A stretch of 64,000 bases of DNA. Source: Hyperoodon ampullatus (taxonomy: Eukaryota; Chordata; Mammalia; Artiodactyla; Ziphiidae). The notes below the pieces were generated by a model. That model saw only the letters and a list, made by a program, of their open reading frames with translations. It had not been told where the DNA came from and did not search any database. Numbering within the stretch: position 1 is the stretch's first letter; each line of letters starts with the position of its first letter. This document shows positions 24,195-35,375 of this stretch, in pieces. The position numbers and the translations under genes are program-made. The stretch covers positions 992,001-1,056,000 of the forward strand of contig CATKHW010000281.1 of assembly GCA_949752795.1 (NCBI GenBank), read 5' to 3'.

Positions 24195-24776
24195 CTTCCT
24201 ACAGCTAAAACATGCCTGTCACACCTAGAGGATGGTACACCGTTTGATCGGAAAGAGTTTGGAAAAGGCACCTCATCTCCTCATTGCCTGGTGCTCGGGT
24301 TCAACCCTCCAGCATCTTTCCTAACAATCTCCTCACTTGGTGATATCAGCACCGTCAACATCCTGTTGCACACAGTTTGGAATTTGTCCAGAGGATGTAG
24401 CGGAAGGATGAGAAAAAATATAGAGACATGTCTTAGGTGTTCGGACAGGCACATGCCACTCTAATTTCCAATCCAGAAGACAAATTCATCAAAGGCTAGA
24501 ATTGCCCACGGAAACAGAATAGGGCTAGAGGAAATCCCGCTGTTTTGTGTCCAGTTTCCAAAAACACAAGTTGAAAAATGGAACTCAGGGGCACTAAAAT
24601 TCATGAAACTGCAGAGTTGAAAATATCTATCGTCGAAAAATGTCTTGAGGTAAGTCACAGAAAAGGACTTGTAAGCAAGGGAGAGTGGCAGGAAACAGAT
24701 TTGAAGAGGTAGAAAGGACTCCCCATTAAAGCACAAGAAAAGGGGCTGAACATCGCCAATGATGCAGTTGGCCAAA
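24195..24776 (+). repeat. Partial old unit (non-L1 half)
   Basis: Aligns with the distal part of the unit: AAAACATGCCTGTCACACC, then CTGGTGCTCGGGTT, TCCTCACTTGG, GTTCGGACAGGCACATGCCACTCTAATTTCC-like sequence and the AAAAACACAAGTTGAAAAATGGA-like segment, in the right order before the palindrome. The left limit is uncertain by tens of bases. Confidence 0.75.
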
Positions 24777-24848
24777 AAGGGTGTATGCATTTTTTCTGAA
24801 TATATTCAAGTAAAGGCCATACACACTTTTTATCCAACCAAACAGGTG
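24777..24848. repeat. Imperfect ancestral-type palindrome in D1
   Basis: Arms of ~36 bases pair at roughly 27 positions. Where young units have GCGTATG/CATACGC, this one has GTGTATG/CATACAC, so a base pair differs from the young form on both arms at once. This could be covariation, arm-to-arm conversion, or CpG decay occurring on both arms. Confidence 0.75.
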
Positions 24849-25735
24849 GGCACTGGAAATCCATATCACAAAATGTATCACTTCACATCAGTCAGAAGGG
24901 CCATCCACATAAAGTGTAAACACCAGAAATGCAGGACAGGGCGCGGAGAAAAGGGAGCCATGTGAGGCTGATAGTGGAAATGTAATTTGCCAACGGCCAC
25001 TCTGGAGAAGTGTATTGTGTTTGCTAAAACATCTAAAAAATGAGCTACAGAGCATAGGGCACTTGCACTCATGGGCGTGTACCTTGGGAAAAACAAAAAT
25101 CGACAGAAAACAGGCACCCGAACGTTTACCACCTCTCTGTTAAAAAGGGCCTCAACTTGGATATAACCTAAATGTCCCTGGAAGGATAAAATGGATAAAA
25201 GAGATGGGGTACTTATGTAGAGTGGAATATTACTCATCCAGAAATCAATGAAATAAGGCCAGTTGTAACAACTCTGGAGGAGTTACATACGATCATTCTA
25301 AGTGACATATGTCAGAAAGAAAAAGACACATATCATAAGATATCACTTAAAGGTGGAATCAAAAATGGCTACACATGAAATAAATTACAAAACAGTAACA
25401 TAGTCAAATATGTAGAAAATAGACATAAGGCTGCTAAATGGGAAAGGTGGGGAATGGTGAGGTATTATCCAGGAGGTTGAAATTAGCAAAGATACCATTC
25501 CAAGTACCAAATTGAATAACTGACAAGGCCTACACGGTACCTCAAAGAACTGCACTCAGCCCACTCAAGTCACTGGAAAATAATACATATGACTGGTAAG
25601 CATCTGAAAAAGAAGTTATTGTTGTCTCACAGTACATGAATCAAGTGGATGTACAGCAGCAAAAAACAGAGCTTTGAAAATCAGCTGTAACCAATATAAA
25701 AATAAATTTAAAACTATTTATAAAAACAGTGAGAC
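24812..25735 (+). pseudogene. Best-preserved L1 ORF2 3' end and 3' UTR inside the satellite
   Basis: Runs from the palindrome centre through ORF2 C-terminal sequence to about 25360. This includes the region equivalent to L1 ORF2p 'TPVRMAII', the CCHC-like region, and 'YYSAIKKNEIMPFAATWMDL'. The 3' UTR then continues to an A-rich end near 25735. Several stops and frame changes make it non-functional. The 5' truncation point coincides with the inverted repeat. Confidence 0.83.
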
Positions 25736-26516
25736 AGACAAAAATTCTTACAACTTTTGTTGAAGGGCTACGATGTAACATGGATTGAACACATGTAGAC
25801 CCACAGCAGGATGATTATATAAGGCTGGAAGCTATGCACGCTAAGAGATGTTAGAGAGGCTGGGTGAGGAAATGCAGACCTTTTAAAGTAATACTGCCTG
25901 GTACCCATTCCATGGGTCCCAAATCTGCAGGTTCAAGGGAGTCTTCTGACAGCGAAAACATGCCTGCGAAACCGAGATGAATGTACACCGTGTGCTCAGG
26001 AAAGGTGTCTAAAATGCACCTCATTTTTGATCTCCTGCTGCTGGGGTTCGCCATTCCAGCCACATTACTAACAACCTCCCCACTTGGAGAATCAGCACCT
26101 TTAACCTCCTGTTTCACACACCTTGCAATTTGTGCAGAGGGTAAATGGGAAGAGGGGGAACCAATGAGAGATTAGCTGTAGGAGTTCTGACAGGCACATG
26201 TCACTCTAATTTCCCATTAGGAAGAAGAATTAACCAAAGGCTCAGCCTGCCTCCCCAGAACCAGAATAGGGCCGGAAGCAATCCAATGGTTTGGCGGCCA
26301 GCTCACAAAAAAAGCGAGTTGCAAAATGGAGCTCAGGAGCAGACAATTCAAAGACCTGCAAAGATATAAATGATAACCAACGTCCAAAAATATATTCAGG
26401 TAAGGCAACGAAGAGGATTTGAATGAGAGGCAGAATTGCAGGAAACAGATTTCAAAAGGTAGATTGTACTCACATTTAAAGCATATGAAAAGCAGCAGAA
26501 TTTCTAAAATGATGCA

Positions 26517-26590
26517 GTTGGGCAAAAGGGTGTATGCGTTTTTTTCGTGAATATCTTCAGGAAAAAAACACATGCAGAGTTTTTGGCCAA
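26517..26590. repeat. Decayed palindrome in D2
   Basis: The inverted repeat is recognisable (GTTGGGCAAAAGGG on the left, TTTTTGGCCAAC on the right, TGAATATCTTCA at the centre) but has many unpaired positions, including in the middle of both arms. Confidence 0.8.
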
Positions 26591-28279
26591 CCAAGCAAGA
26601 GGGAAATGTAAATCTGCACAACAAAGGAGTCTCAATTTCCACTGCTCAGAAAGGCAATCCAAAAAACGTGTACAAACCAGAAATGCAGGAGAGGCCATGG
26701 AAGACAGGGAGCCTAGTCACGCTGATGGGTGGGGTATAAATATCCAAGAGCCACTCTGAAGAAGTGTATGCTGTTTCCTAAAACTTCTAAAATACAAAGC
26801 CGCCAAGCAAAGGGGACTTCAACTCACGGGCATATGACTTGGGAAGACTAAATATCAATAAGACACAGGCACCCCAAAGTTTAGGGCTGCTCTGCATACA
26901 AGAACCTCAACTTTGGTACACCTAAAATATCCCAGGAAAAAGAGAAATGCATAAAGAACTTGTGGTAATTTTGTACAACGGAATATCACTCAGACGTGAA
27001 ATCAGTGTATATAAGGCCAGTAGCAGCATAATGAGTGGATTTAGGTATGATGATTCTAAGGGAAATTAGTCACACAGAAAAAGAATCTTATCATAAGATA
27101 TCACTTATAGAGGGAATGTCAATATCACAACACATGAACTGAATTAGGAAAGAGAACAGAGTCTCACATTTAGAAAAAAACTCTTATGCCTGCTTCAGGG
27201 GAAAGGAGAGGTGGGGTGATGCATAAAACCAGAGTATGATATTAGCACAGGTACCATTCAATAAACCAAATACAGAATAGACAAGACCTACACCTTCCTC
27301 AGTGAATGGGACTCAACACCCCTATTCCCCGCCGAGGAATATATCTGACAAGTAAGAATCTTAAAACCTATGTATTCATATGTCTCCGTAAGGAAATCAA
27401 TTGTGTCTAGACTGGCATAAACAGGTCAGTGAAAACCAGCTCAACCCCATAATAAAAATGAATTTCAAAAACAAAACCAAAAAACAGCAAAATTCTTACA
27501 CAATTCCTTCAGGGGTTCTAATGAAACCTGGAATGACCCTATCTGCAAAGACAGCTGGATGAGACATAAGGCTGGACACTTGGGACTGAGAGAACTGGTG
27601 AGATTGGGAGAGAAAATGCAGACCCTTTAAAGTAGTAATGCATGCCACCATTCCATGGGTCCCAAATCTCCAGGTAGAAGGGAATATCACTACAGTTATA
27701 ACATGTATGGGAAACCTAGAAAATGGACACCCTGTGATGGCGAAAGGTTTCTAAAACTCTCCTAATTTTTCCTCTCCTTGTGCTCCACTTTGGCATTCCA
27801 ACTGCTTTACTATCAATCTCCCAACTTAGGAGAGTCAGCCCCTATAACCTCCTGGTTCACACAGTTTGCTATTTGTGCAGATGATGAAAGGGAAGAGGGA
27901 GAACCAATCAGAGAGTAGATGTAGGCATTTGGACGGGCACATGTCACTCTAATTTCCCGTCAGGAAGAAGAATTAACCAAAGCCTCAGCCACCCACAGGG
28001 AACCAATAAAGCCACCCCTGGAACCAGTATAGGTCCTGAAGCAAAATTGTGGATTTGCGGCCAGCTCACAAAAATGGGATTTGAAAATTGGAGCTCAGGG
28101 TCCCAGCAATTCAAAAACCTGCAGAGTTATAAAGGACTACTCTCTTCCAGAAATCTGTTGAGGGAAGGCAATGAAGCGGACTTGAAAATGAGGCAGAATT
28201 GCACAAAACATATTTCAAGAGGTAAATTGGAATCGCCTTTGAAGCACAGAAAAAGCATCCCAACTTGGACGGTGATGCA
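26517..28279 (+). repeat. Old satellite unit D2 with 23-bp tandem duplication
   Basis: Intermediate divergence. It is 1763 bases long because of a 23-bp local tandem duplication at ~27989-28034 (two GCCACCC...GGAACCA.TA copies) not found in consensus units. The leftmost part is most diverged. From ~27233 it is also the start of the 15244-bp tandem duplication. Confidence 0.85.
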
Positions 28280-28451
28280 CTTGGCCAAAAAGGGCGTATG
28301 CCTTTTCCCCTGAATATATTCAGGAGAAAACGCATACGTCCTTTCTGGCCAATGAAGCAAGCATGCAATGCAAATCCACACTACAAAGAATTGTCACTTC
28401 CCACCGGTCGAAAGGGACATCTGTATATCTGTAAAAACCAGAAAGGCAAGA
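28280..28451 (+). repeat. Left fragment of the split satellite unit (copy A)
   Basis: Palindrome at 28280-28353 with about five mismatches, then ~98 bases of the L1 half ending at AGAAAGGCAAGA. Minisatellite sequence starts immediately after. Confidence 0.9.
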
Positions 28452-29143
28452 GCGAGATGACAAGGGCATGAAGCAATGTGATCCCAAGGGTCATGGAGGA
28501 TTGTGATGACAAGCGCATGGAGCATTGTGATGACAAGATTATGTAGCATTTTGCTGACAAAGGCAAGGAGCATTGTGATGACAAGGTTCATGGAGCACTT
28601 TGATGACAAGCGTCATGGAGCATTGTGATTACAGGGGTCATGGAGCATTGGGATGACAAGAGCATGGATCATTGTGATGACAAGGTTCATGGAGCATTTT
28701 GATGACAAGAGTCCCGGATCATTGTGTCGTCAGGGTTCATGGAGCGTTGTGATGACAGTGGTCATGGAGCATTGTGATGACAGGGGTCAGGGAGCATTGT
28801 GATGAGAAGGTCATGGACCATTGGGCTGAAAATGTTCATGGAGTATTGTGATGAGAGGCGTCATGGAGCATTGTGATGACAAGGTACTGGAGCATTGTGA
28901 TGAGAAGACCATGGAGCCTTGTGATGACATGTCTCATGGGGCATTCTGAGGAAAAGGGGCATGCAGCATTGTGATTACAGAGGTCTTGGAGCATTGTGAT
29001 GACAAGGGCATGGAGCATTGGGATGAGAAGGCCATGGAGCGTTCTGATGACATGCATCATGGAGCTTTGTGAGGACAAGGGCATGGAGCATTGTGTTTTC
29101 AGGGGTCTTGGAGCACTGTGATGAAAAGGGCATGGATCATTGT

Positions 29144-31331
29144 GATGAAAAAGGCATGGAGCCTGGTCATGACAGGGTTCAAGGAGCATACTGACGACAA
29201 GTGTCAGGGAGCATTGTGATGACAAGGGTATTGAGCATTGTGATGACAAAGGTCATGGAGCATTGTGATGAGAAGACGATGGATAATTGTGATGACGAGC
29301 GTCATGGGGCGTTGTGATGATAAGTGTTATGGAACATTTTGATCACAAGGATTTGGAGCATTGTGATGACAGAGGTCATGGGGCATTTTGATTTCATTGT
29401 GATGACAATAGCCTGAAGCATTATGATGATGGGCATGCTGCATTGTGATGACAGGGTTCATGGAGCATTGAGATGAAAAGGGGCATGGAGCATTGTGATT
29501 ACAGGAGTCTTGGAGCATTGTGATGACAAGGGCATGGAGCATCGTGAATGAGAAGGCCATGGAGAATTCTGATGACATGCGTCATGGAGCTTTGTGATGA
29601 CAAGGGCATGGAGCATTGTGATTACATGGGTCTTGGAGCACTGTGATGACAAGGGTCATGGAGCCTTGTGATGACAAGGCCGTGGAACATTGTGATGGCA
29701 GTGGTCATGGAGCATTTTTATGACAGGGGTCATGGAGCATTGTGATGACCAGGGCATGGAACACTGTGATACATGAGTCATGGAGGATTGTAATGACAAG
29801 CGCATGGAGCATTGTGATAAGAATGGCATCGAGCATTGTGATGAAAAGCATCATGTAGCCTGTGATGACAAGGGCATGGAACAATGTGATGGAGGTTTCA
29901 TGGAGCATTGTGATGACAATGGCATGCAGCATTGTGATGCCAAGGGTCATGGAGCTTTGTGATGACAAAGATCATGGAGCATTTTGATGACAAGAGGTGT
30001 GGTGCATTCTGTTGTGTAGGGCAGGGAGCATTGTGATAACAGGGTCATGGAGCAATTTGATGAAAAGTGTCATGGAACATTTTGATGACAGGGGTTATGG
30101 AACATTGAGATGTCAAGGGTCATGGAACATTTCCATGACAGGGTTTAAGGACCATTGTGATGACAGGGGAGTGGGTGTATTGTGATGACTAGTGAGGGAA
30201 CATGTTGATATCAGTGGTGAGAGAGCATTTTTATAAGAAGTGCATGGAGCATTGTGATGACAATCTTTATGGAGCATTGTGATGACAAGGTTGTGGAGCA
30301 TTGTGATGACAAGGGTCATGGAGCATTGAGTTGACAAAGGCACAGAGCATTGTGATGACAAGTGTCACGGAGCATTGTGATGAAAAGTTCATGGAGCATT
30401 GTGGTGACAAAGTTCACAGAGCCTTGTGATGATGAGGGCATGGACCATTGTGATGACACAGGTCATGAAGCCTTGTGAAGACTGGAGTCACGGAGAATTG
30501 TGATGACTGGGGTCATGGAGCATTGTGATGACAAGGGCATGGAGCTTTGTGATGACAGGGGCATAGGGCATTGGTCTGACAAGTTTCATGGATAATTGTG
30601 TTGACAGTGGGCATGGCACATTGTGATGACAAGGTCATGGAGCATTGTGAAGACAAGGTCATGGAGTATTGTGAAGACAGGTGTCAGGGAGCATTGTGAT
30701 GACATATTTCATGGTCCATTGTGATGACAATGGCATGGAGCATTGTGATGCCAAGTGTTATAGAGGATTGTGATGACAAAGGTAATGGAGCATTGTGATG
30801 ACAAGGGCTTGGATCATTGTGATGACAAGGGCATGGAGCATTGTGATGACAACGGGCAGTGAGAATTTTGATGAAAAGGTCGTGAAGCATTGTGATAACA
30901 AAGGCATGGAGCTTGCTATGACAGGGGTCACGGGCATTGCGATGACAAGTGCATGGAGAATTGTGATGACAAGAGCATGTAACATAGTGATGAGAACTGT
31001 CATGGAGCACTGTGATGACAAGGACGTGGAGAATTGTGATGACAAGGGACATGGTGCATTGTCATAACCAGGGCATGGAGCATTGTGATGGCAAGACCGT
31101 GGAGCACTGTGATGAGAAGACCATGGATAATTGTGATGACGAGCATCATGGAACACTGTAATGACAAGGGGCATGGAGCATTGTGATGACAGGTGTCATG
31201 GAGCATTGTGACGACAGGGGTCATGGATCATTGTGATGACAAGTGTCACGGAGCATTCTGATGACAAGCTTGTGGAGTATTGTGATGAAAATGGCATGGA
31301 GCATTGTGATGAAAAGGGCATGGATCACTGT
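29144..31331 (+). repeat. Higher-order repeat within minisatellite, copy 1
   Basis: Marker variants recur at one fixed offset: GATGAAAAAGGCATGGA at 29144 and 31332; GAACATT-TGATCACAAGG at 29332 and 31520; GATTTCATTGTGATGAC at 29390 and 31578 (all offset 2188). GTGTCAGGGA followed by GACATAT is at 30681 and 32871 (2190). So a ~2.19-kb block is repeated. Confidence 0.85.
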
Positions 31332-33519
31332 GATGAAAAAGGCATGGAGACTTGTCATGACAGGGTTCAATGAGCATACTGATGACAGGTGTCAGGGAGC
31401 ATTGTGATGACAAGTGTATTGAGAATTGTGATGACAAGGGTCATGGAGCATTGTGATGAGAAGTCCATGGATAATTGTGATGACCAGCATCATGGGGCGT
31501 TGTGATGACAAGTATTACGGAACATTGTGATCACAAGGGTTTGGAGCATTGTGATGACAGAGGTCATGGATCATTTTGATTTCATTGTGATGACAATAGC
31601 ATGAAGCATTATGATGATGGGCATGGTGCATTATGATGACAGGGTTCATGGATCATTGAGATGAAAAGGGACATGGAGCATTGTGATTACAGGGGTCTTG
31701 GAGCATTGTGATGAGAAGGGTCATGGAGCCTTGTAATGACAAGGCCATGGAACATCGTGATGGCAGGGGTAATGGAGCATTGTTATCACAGGTGTAATGG
31801 AGCATTGTGATGGCAAGGGCATGGAGCATTGTGATGAGAAGGCCATGGAGCATTCTGATGACATGTGTCAGGTAGCATTGTGATGACAATGGCATGGAGC
31901 AATGTGATGAGAGCGTTCATGGAGCATTGTGATGACCATGACATGGAGCATTGTGATGCAAAGGGTCATGGATCTTTGTGATGACAAAGGTCATGGAGCA
32001 TTTTGATGACAAGGGCGTGGTGCATTGTGATGAGAAGGGCAGGGAGCATTGTGATGACAGGGTCATGGAACAATTTGATGAAAAGGGTCATGCAACATTT
32101 TGATGACAGGGGTTATGGAACATTGTGATGTCAGGGGTCATTGAGCATTTTGATGAAATGGTTCATGGAGCATTTTGATGACAGGGGTTATGGAACATTG
32201 TGATGTCAGGGGTCATTGAGCATTTTGATGAAATGGTTCATGGAGCATTTTGATGACAGGAGTCATGGAACATTGTGATGACAGGGGTGAGGGAGTATTG
32301 TGATGAATAGTGATGTAACATTGTGATATCAGTGGTGAGAGAGCATTTTGATGAGAAGTGCATGGAGCATTGTGATGACAAGGTTTATGGAGCATTGTGA
32401 TGACAAGATTGTGGAGCACTGTGATGACAAGCGCATGGCGCATTGTGATGACATGGGTCATGGAGCATTGTGCTGACAAGCGCATGGAGCATTGTGATGA
32501 CAAGGGTCATGGAGCATTGTGCTGAGAAAGGCATAGAGCATTGTGATGACAAGGGTCAAAGAGCATTGTGATGAAAAGTTCATGGAGCATTGTGGTTAAA
32601 AAGTCACAGAGACTGTAGATGAGGAGGGCATGGACCATTGTGATGACAAAGGTCATGAAGCATTGTGATGACTGGAGTCACGGAGAATTGTGATGACAGG
32701 TGTCGTGGAGCATTGTGATAAGAAGGGCATGGAACATTGTGATGACAAGGGCATGGAGCATTGGTCTAATAAGTTTCATGGATTATTGTGATGACAGTTG
32801 GAATGGCGCATTGTGATGACAAGGGCATGGAGCACTGTGATGACCAGGTCATGCAGTATTGTGAAGACAGGTGTCAGGGAGCATTGTGATGACATATGTA
32901 ATGGCCCATTGTGATGACAATGGCACGGAGCATTGTGTTGCCAAGTGTCATGGAGGATTCTGATGACAAAGGTAATGGAGCATTGTGATGACAATGGCTT
33001 GGAGCATTGTGATGACAAGGGTCAGGGAGCATTCTGATGACAAGCTTGTGGAGTAATTTGATGACATTGGCATGGAGCATTGTGATGAAAACGGCATGGG
33101 GCATTGTGATGAAAAAGGCATGGAGCCTTTTCGTGACAGGGTTCAAGGAGCATTCTGACGACAAGTGTCAGGGAGCATTGTGATGACAAGTGTATTGAAA
33201 ATTATGATGACAAAGGTCATGGAGCATTGTGATGAAAAGGGCATGGAGTATTGTGATGAAAGGCATCATGGAGCGTTGTGATGACAAGTGTTATGGAACA
33301 TTGTGATCACAAGGGTTTGGAGCATTGTGAGGACAGAGGTCTTGGATCATTTTGATTTCAAGGAACATGGAGCATTGTGATGACAAGGGCAGGAAGCAAC
33401 GTGATCCCAAGGTTCATGGAGTATTGTGATGACAAGCGCATAGAGCATCGTAATGACAGGGTCATGTAGCATTTTGCTGACAAAGGCATGGAGCATTGAG
33501 ATGACAGGTGTCCAGGAGC
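31332..33519 (+). repeat. Higher-order repeat within minisatellite, copy 2
   Basis: Second ~2.19-kb block. It includes a local exact 75-base duplication (32105-32179 and 32180-32254), equal to three basic repeats. The same markers recur again at 33296 (1776 later) and 34255 (959 later), so the right part of the array holds shortened further copies. Confidence 0.75.
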
Positions 33520-35375
33520 ACTGTGATGGCAAGCGTCAAGGAGCATTGTGTTTACAGGGGTCAAGGAGCATTGGGATGACAAGGGCATGCATCATTGTGA
33601 TGCCAATTGTCATGGAGCATTGGGCTGAAAATGTTCATGGAGTTTTGTGATGACAGGGGTCATGGAGCATTGTGATGACTAGGGAATGGAGCATTGTGAT
33701 GACAAGAGTACCGGATCATTGTGTTGTCAGGTGTCATGGAGCGTTGTGATGACAGTGGTCATGGAGCATTGTGATGATATTGGTCAAGGAGCATTGTGAT
33801 GAGAAGGTCATGGAGCATTGGGCTGAAAACGTTCATGGAGTATTGTGATGACAGGCGTCATGGAGCATTGTGATGATAAGGGAATGGAGCATTTTGATGA
33901 CAACGTCCTGGAGCATTGTGATGAGAAGACCATGGAGCCTTGTGATGACAAGTCTCATGGAGCATTCTGATGAAAAGGGGCATGGAGCATTGTGATTACA
34001 GGGGTCTAGGACCATTGTGATGACAAGGGCATGGAGCATTGTGATGAAAAGTGCATGGATCATTGTGATGAAAAAGGCATGGAGCCTTGTCATGAAAGGG
34101 TTCAAGGTGCATACCGATGGCAAGAGTAAGGGAGCATTGTGATGACATGTGTATTGAGCATTGTGATGACAAATGTCATGGGGCATTGTGATGAGAAGTC
34201 CATGGATAATTGTGATGACCAGCATCATGGGGCATTGTGATGACAAGTGTTATGGAACATTGTGATCACAAGGGTTTGGAGCATTGTGATGACAGAGGTC
34301 ATGGAGCATTTTGATTTCATTGTGATGACAATAGCATGAAGCATTATGATGATGGGCATGGTGCATTGTGATGACAGTGTTCATGGAGCATTTTGATGAA
34401 AAGGGTCATGGAGCATTTGTCTGACAAGTTTCATGGATTATTGTGATGACAGTGGGCATGGCACATTGTGATGACAAGGGCATGAAGCATTGTGATGACA
34501 AGGTCATGGAGTATTGTGAAGACAGGTGTCAGGGAGCATTGTGATGACATATGTCATGTTCCATTGTGATGACAATAACACGGAGCATTGTGATGCCAAG
34601 TGTCATGGAGGATTGTTGTGACAAACGTAAAGGAGCATTTTGATGACAAGGGCATGGAGCATTGAGATGACAAGGTCCACTGATAATTTTAATGTCCAGG
34701 TCGTGAAACATTGTGATGACAAGCGCATGGAGCTTCCTATGACAGGGGTCATGGAGCATTGCGATGACAAGTGCATGGAGTATTGTGATGACAAGAGCAT
34801 ATAACATTGTGATGAGAAGTGCCATGGAGCATTGTGATGACAAGGAAGTGGAGAATTGTGAGGACGAGGGACATTGAGCTTTGAGATGACCAGGGCATGG
34901 AGAATTGTGATGACAAAACCGTGGAGCATTGTGATGAGAAGACCTTGCGTAATTGTGATGACGAGCATCATGAAGCACTGTAATGACAAGGGGCATGAAG
35001 CATTGTGATGACAGGTGTCAGGGAGCATTGTGATGACAGGGGTCATGGAGCATTGTGATGACAAGGGCACGGAGCATTGTGATGACAAGGGCCATTGAGA
35101 ATTTTGATGACAAGGTCATGAAGCATTGTGATGACAAACACTTGGAGCTTGCTATGACAGGGGGCATGGAACATTGCAATGACAAGTGCATGGAGAATTG
35201 TGATGACAAGAGCATGTAACATTGTGATGAGAAGTGTCATGTAGCATTGTGATGACAAGGACGTGGAGAATTGTGATGACAAGGGACATGGAGCATTGTG
35301 ATGAGCAGGGCATAGAGCATTGTGATGACAGGTGTCATGGAGCATTATTATGACAAGGGCCATAGTGCATTCTGA

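Larger units (their letters stand above)
24777..26516 (+). repeat. Old satellite unit D1
   Basis: The oldest full unit. Its L1 half (~24812-25735) is visibly closer to L1 consensus than in young units, for example GAGAAAAGGGAGCCAT, GGAAATGTAA, ATAACCTAAATGTCC and GAATATTACTCA, as expected if the satellite arose from an L1 insertion. Tail sequence ATATAAAAATAAATTTAAAA at ~25695 resembles the L1 3' terminus. No minisatellite is present. Confidence 0.85.
24195..28451 (+). repeat. Old, diverged satellite units
   Basis: Units of the same composite satellite, but strongly diverged from the array consensus. They become more similar from left to right: ~24.2-26.5 kb is most diverged, 26.5-28.3 kb intermediate. 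Unit length is preserved (palindrome starts 24777, 26517 and 28280 are 1740 and 1763 apart), and the same order of L1 half, unknown half and palindrome is visible. The pattern is that of satellite at an array edge escaping homogenisation. Confidence 0.88.
28452..35375 (+). repeat. 24/25-bp minisatellite array (copy A)
   Basis: 6924 bases of degenerate tandem repeats built on the core GGAGCATTGTGATGACAAG, followed by GGCAT or GGTCAT and similar. Units are 24 or 25 bases, giving roughly 280 copies. The plus strand is purine-rich. It replaces ~400 bases of a satellite unit: the left flank stops at the equivalent of 38457 and the right flank resumes at the equivalent of 38858. No target-site duplication is evident. 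Minus-strand frames of up to 161 codons arise because 24-mers keep frame and 25-mers rotate it. They end where the pure 25-mer creates a stop, and I do not consider them genes. Confidence 0.96.

Noticed and set aside
34603..35088. Long minus-strand frames (up to 161 codons, HHNAP/ALVIT/SSQCS repeats) in the minisatellite
   Set aside because: They follow from 24-mers keeping frame and 25-mers rotating it. The pure 25-mer yields a stop after NAP, where many of these frames end. The start methionines also come from the repeat.
28452..35375. CRISPR-like array
   Set aside because: Repeats are contiguous with no unique spacers, the repeats themselves vary, and the context is a mammalian genome.
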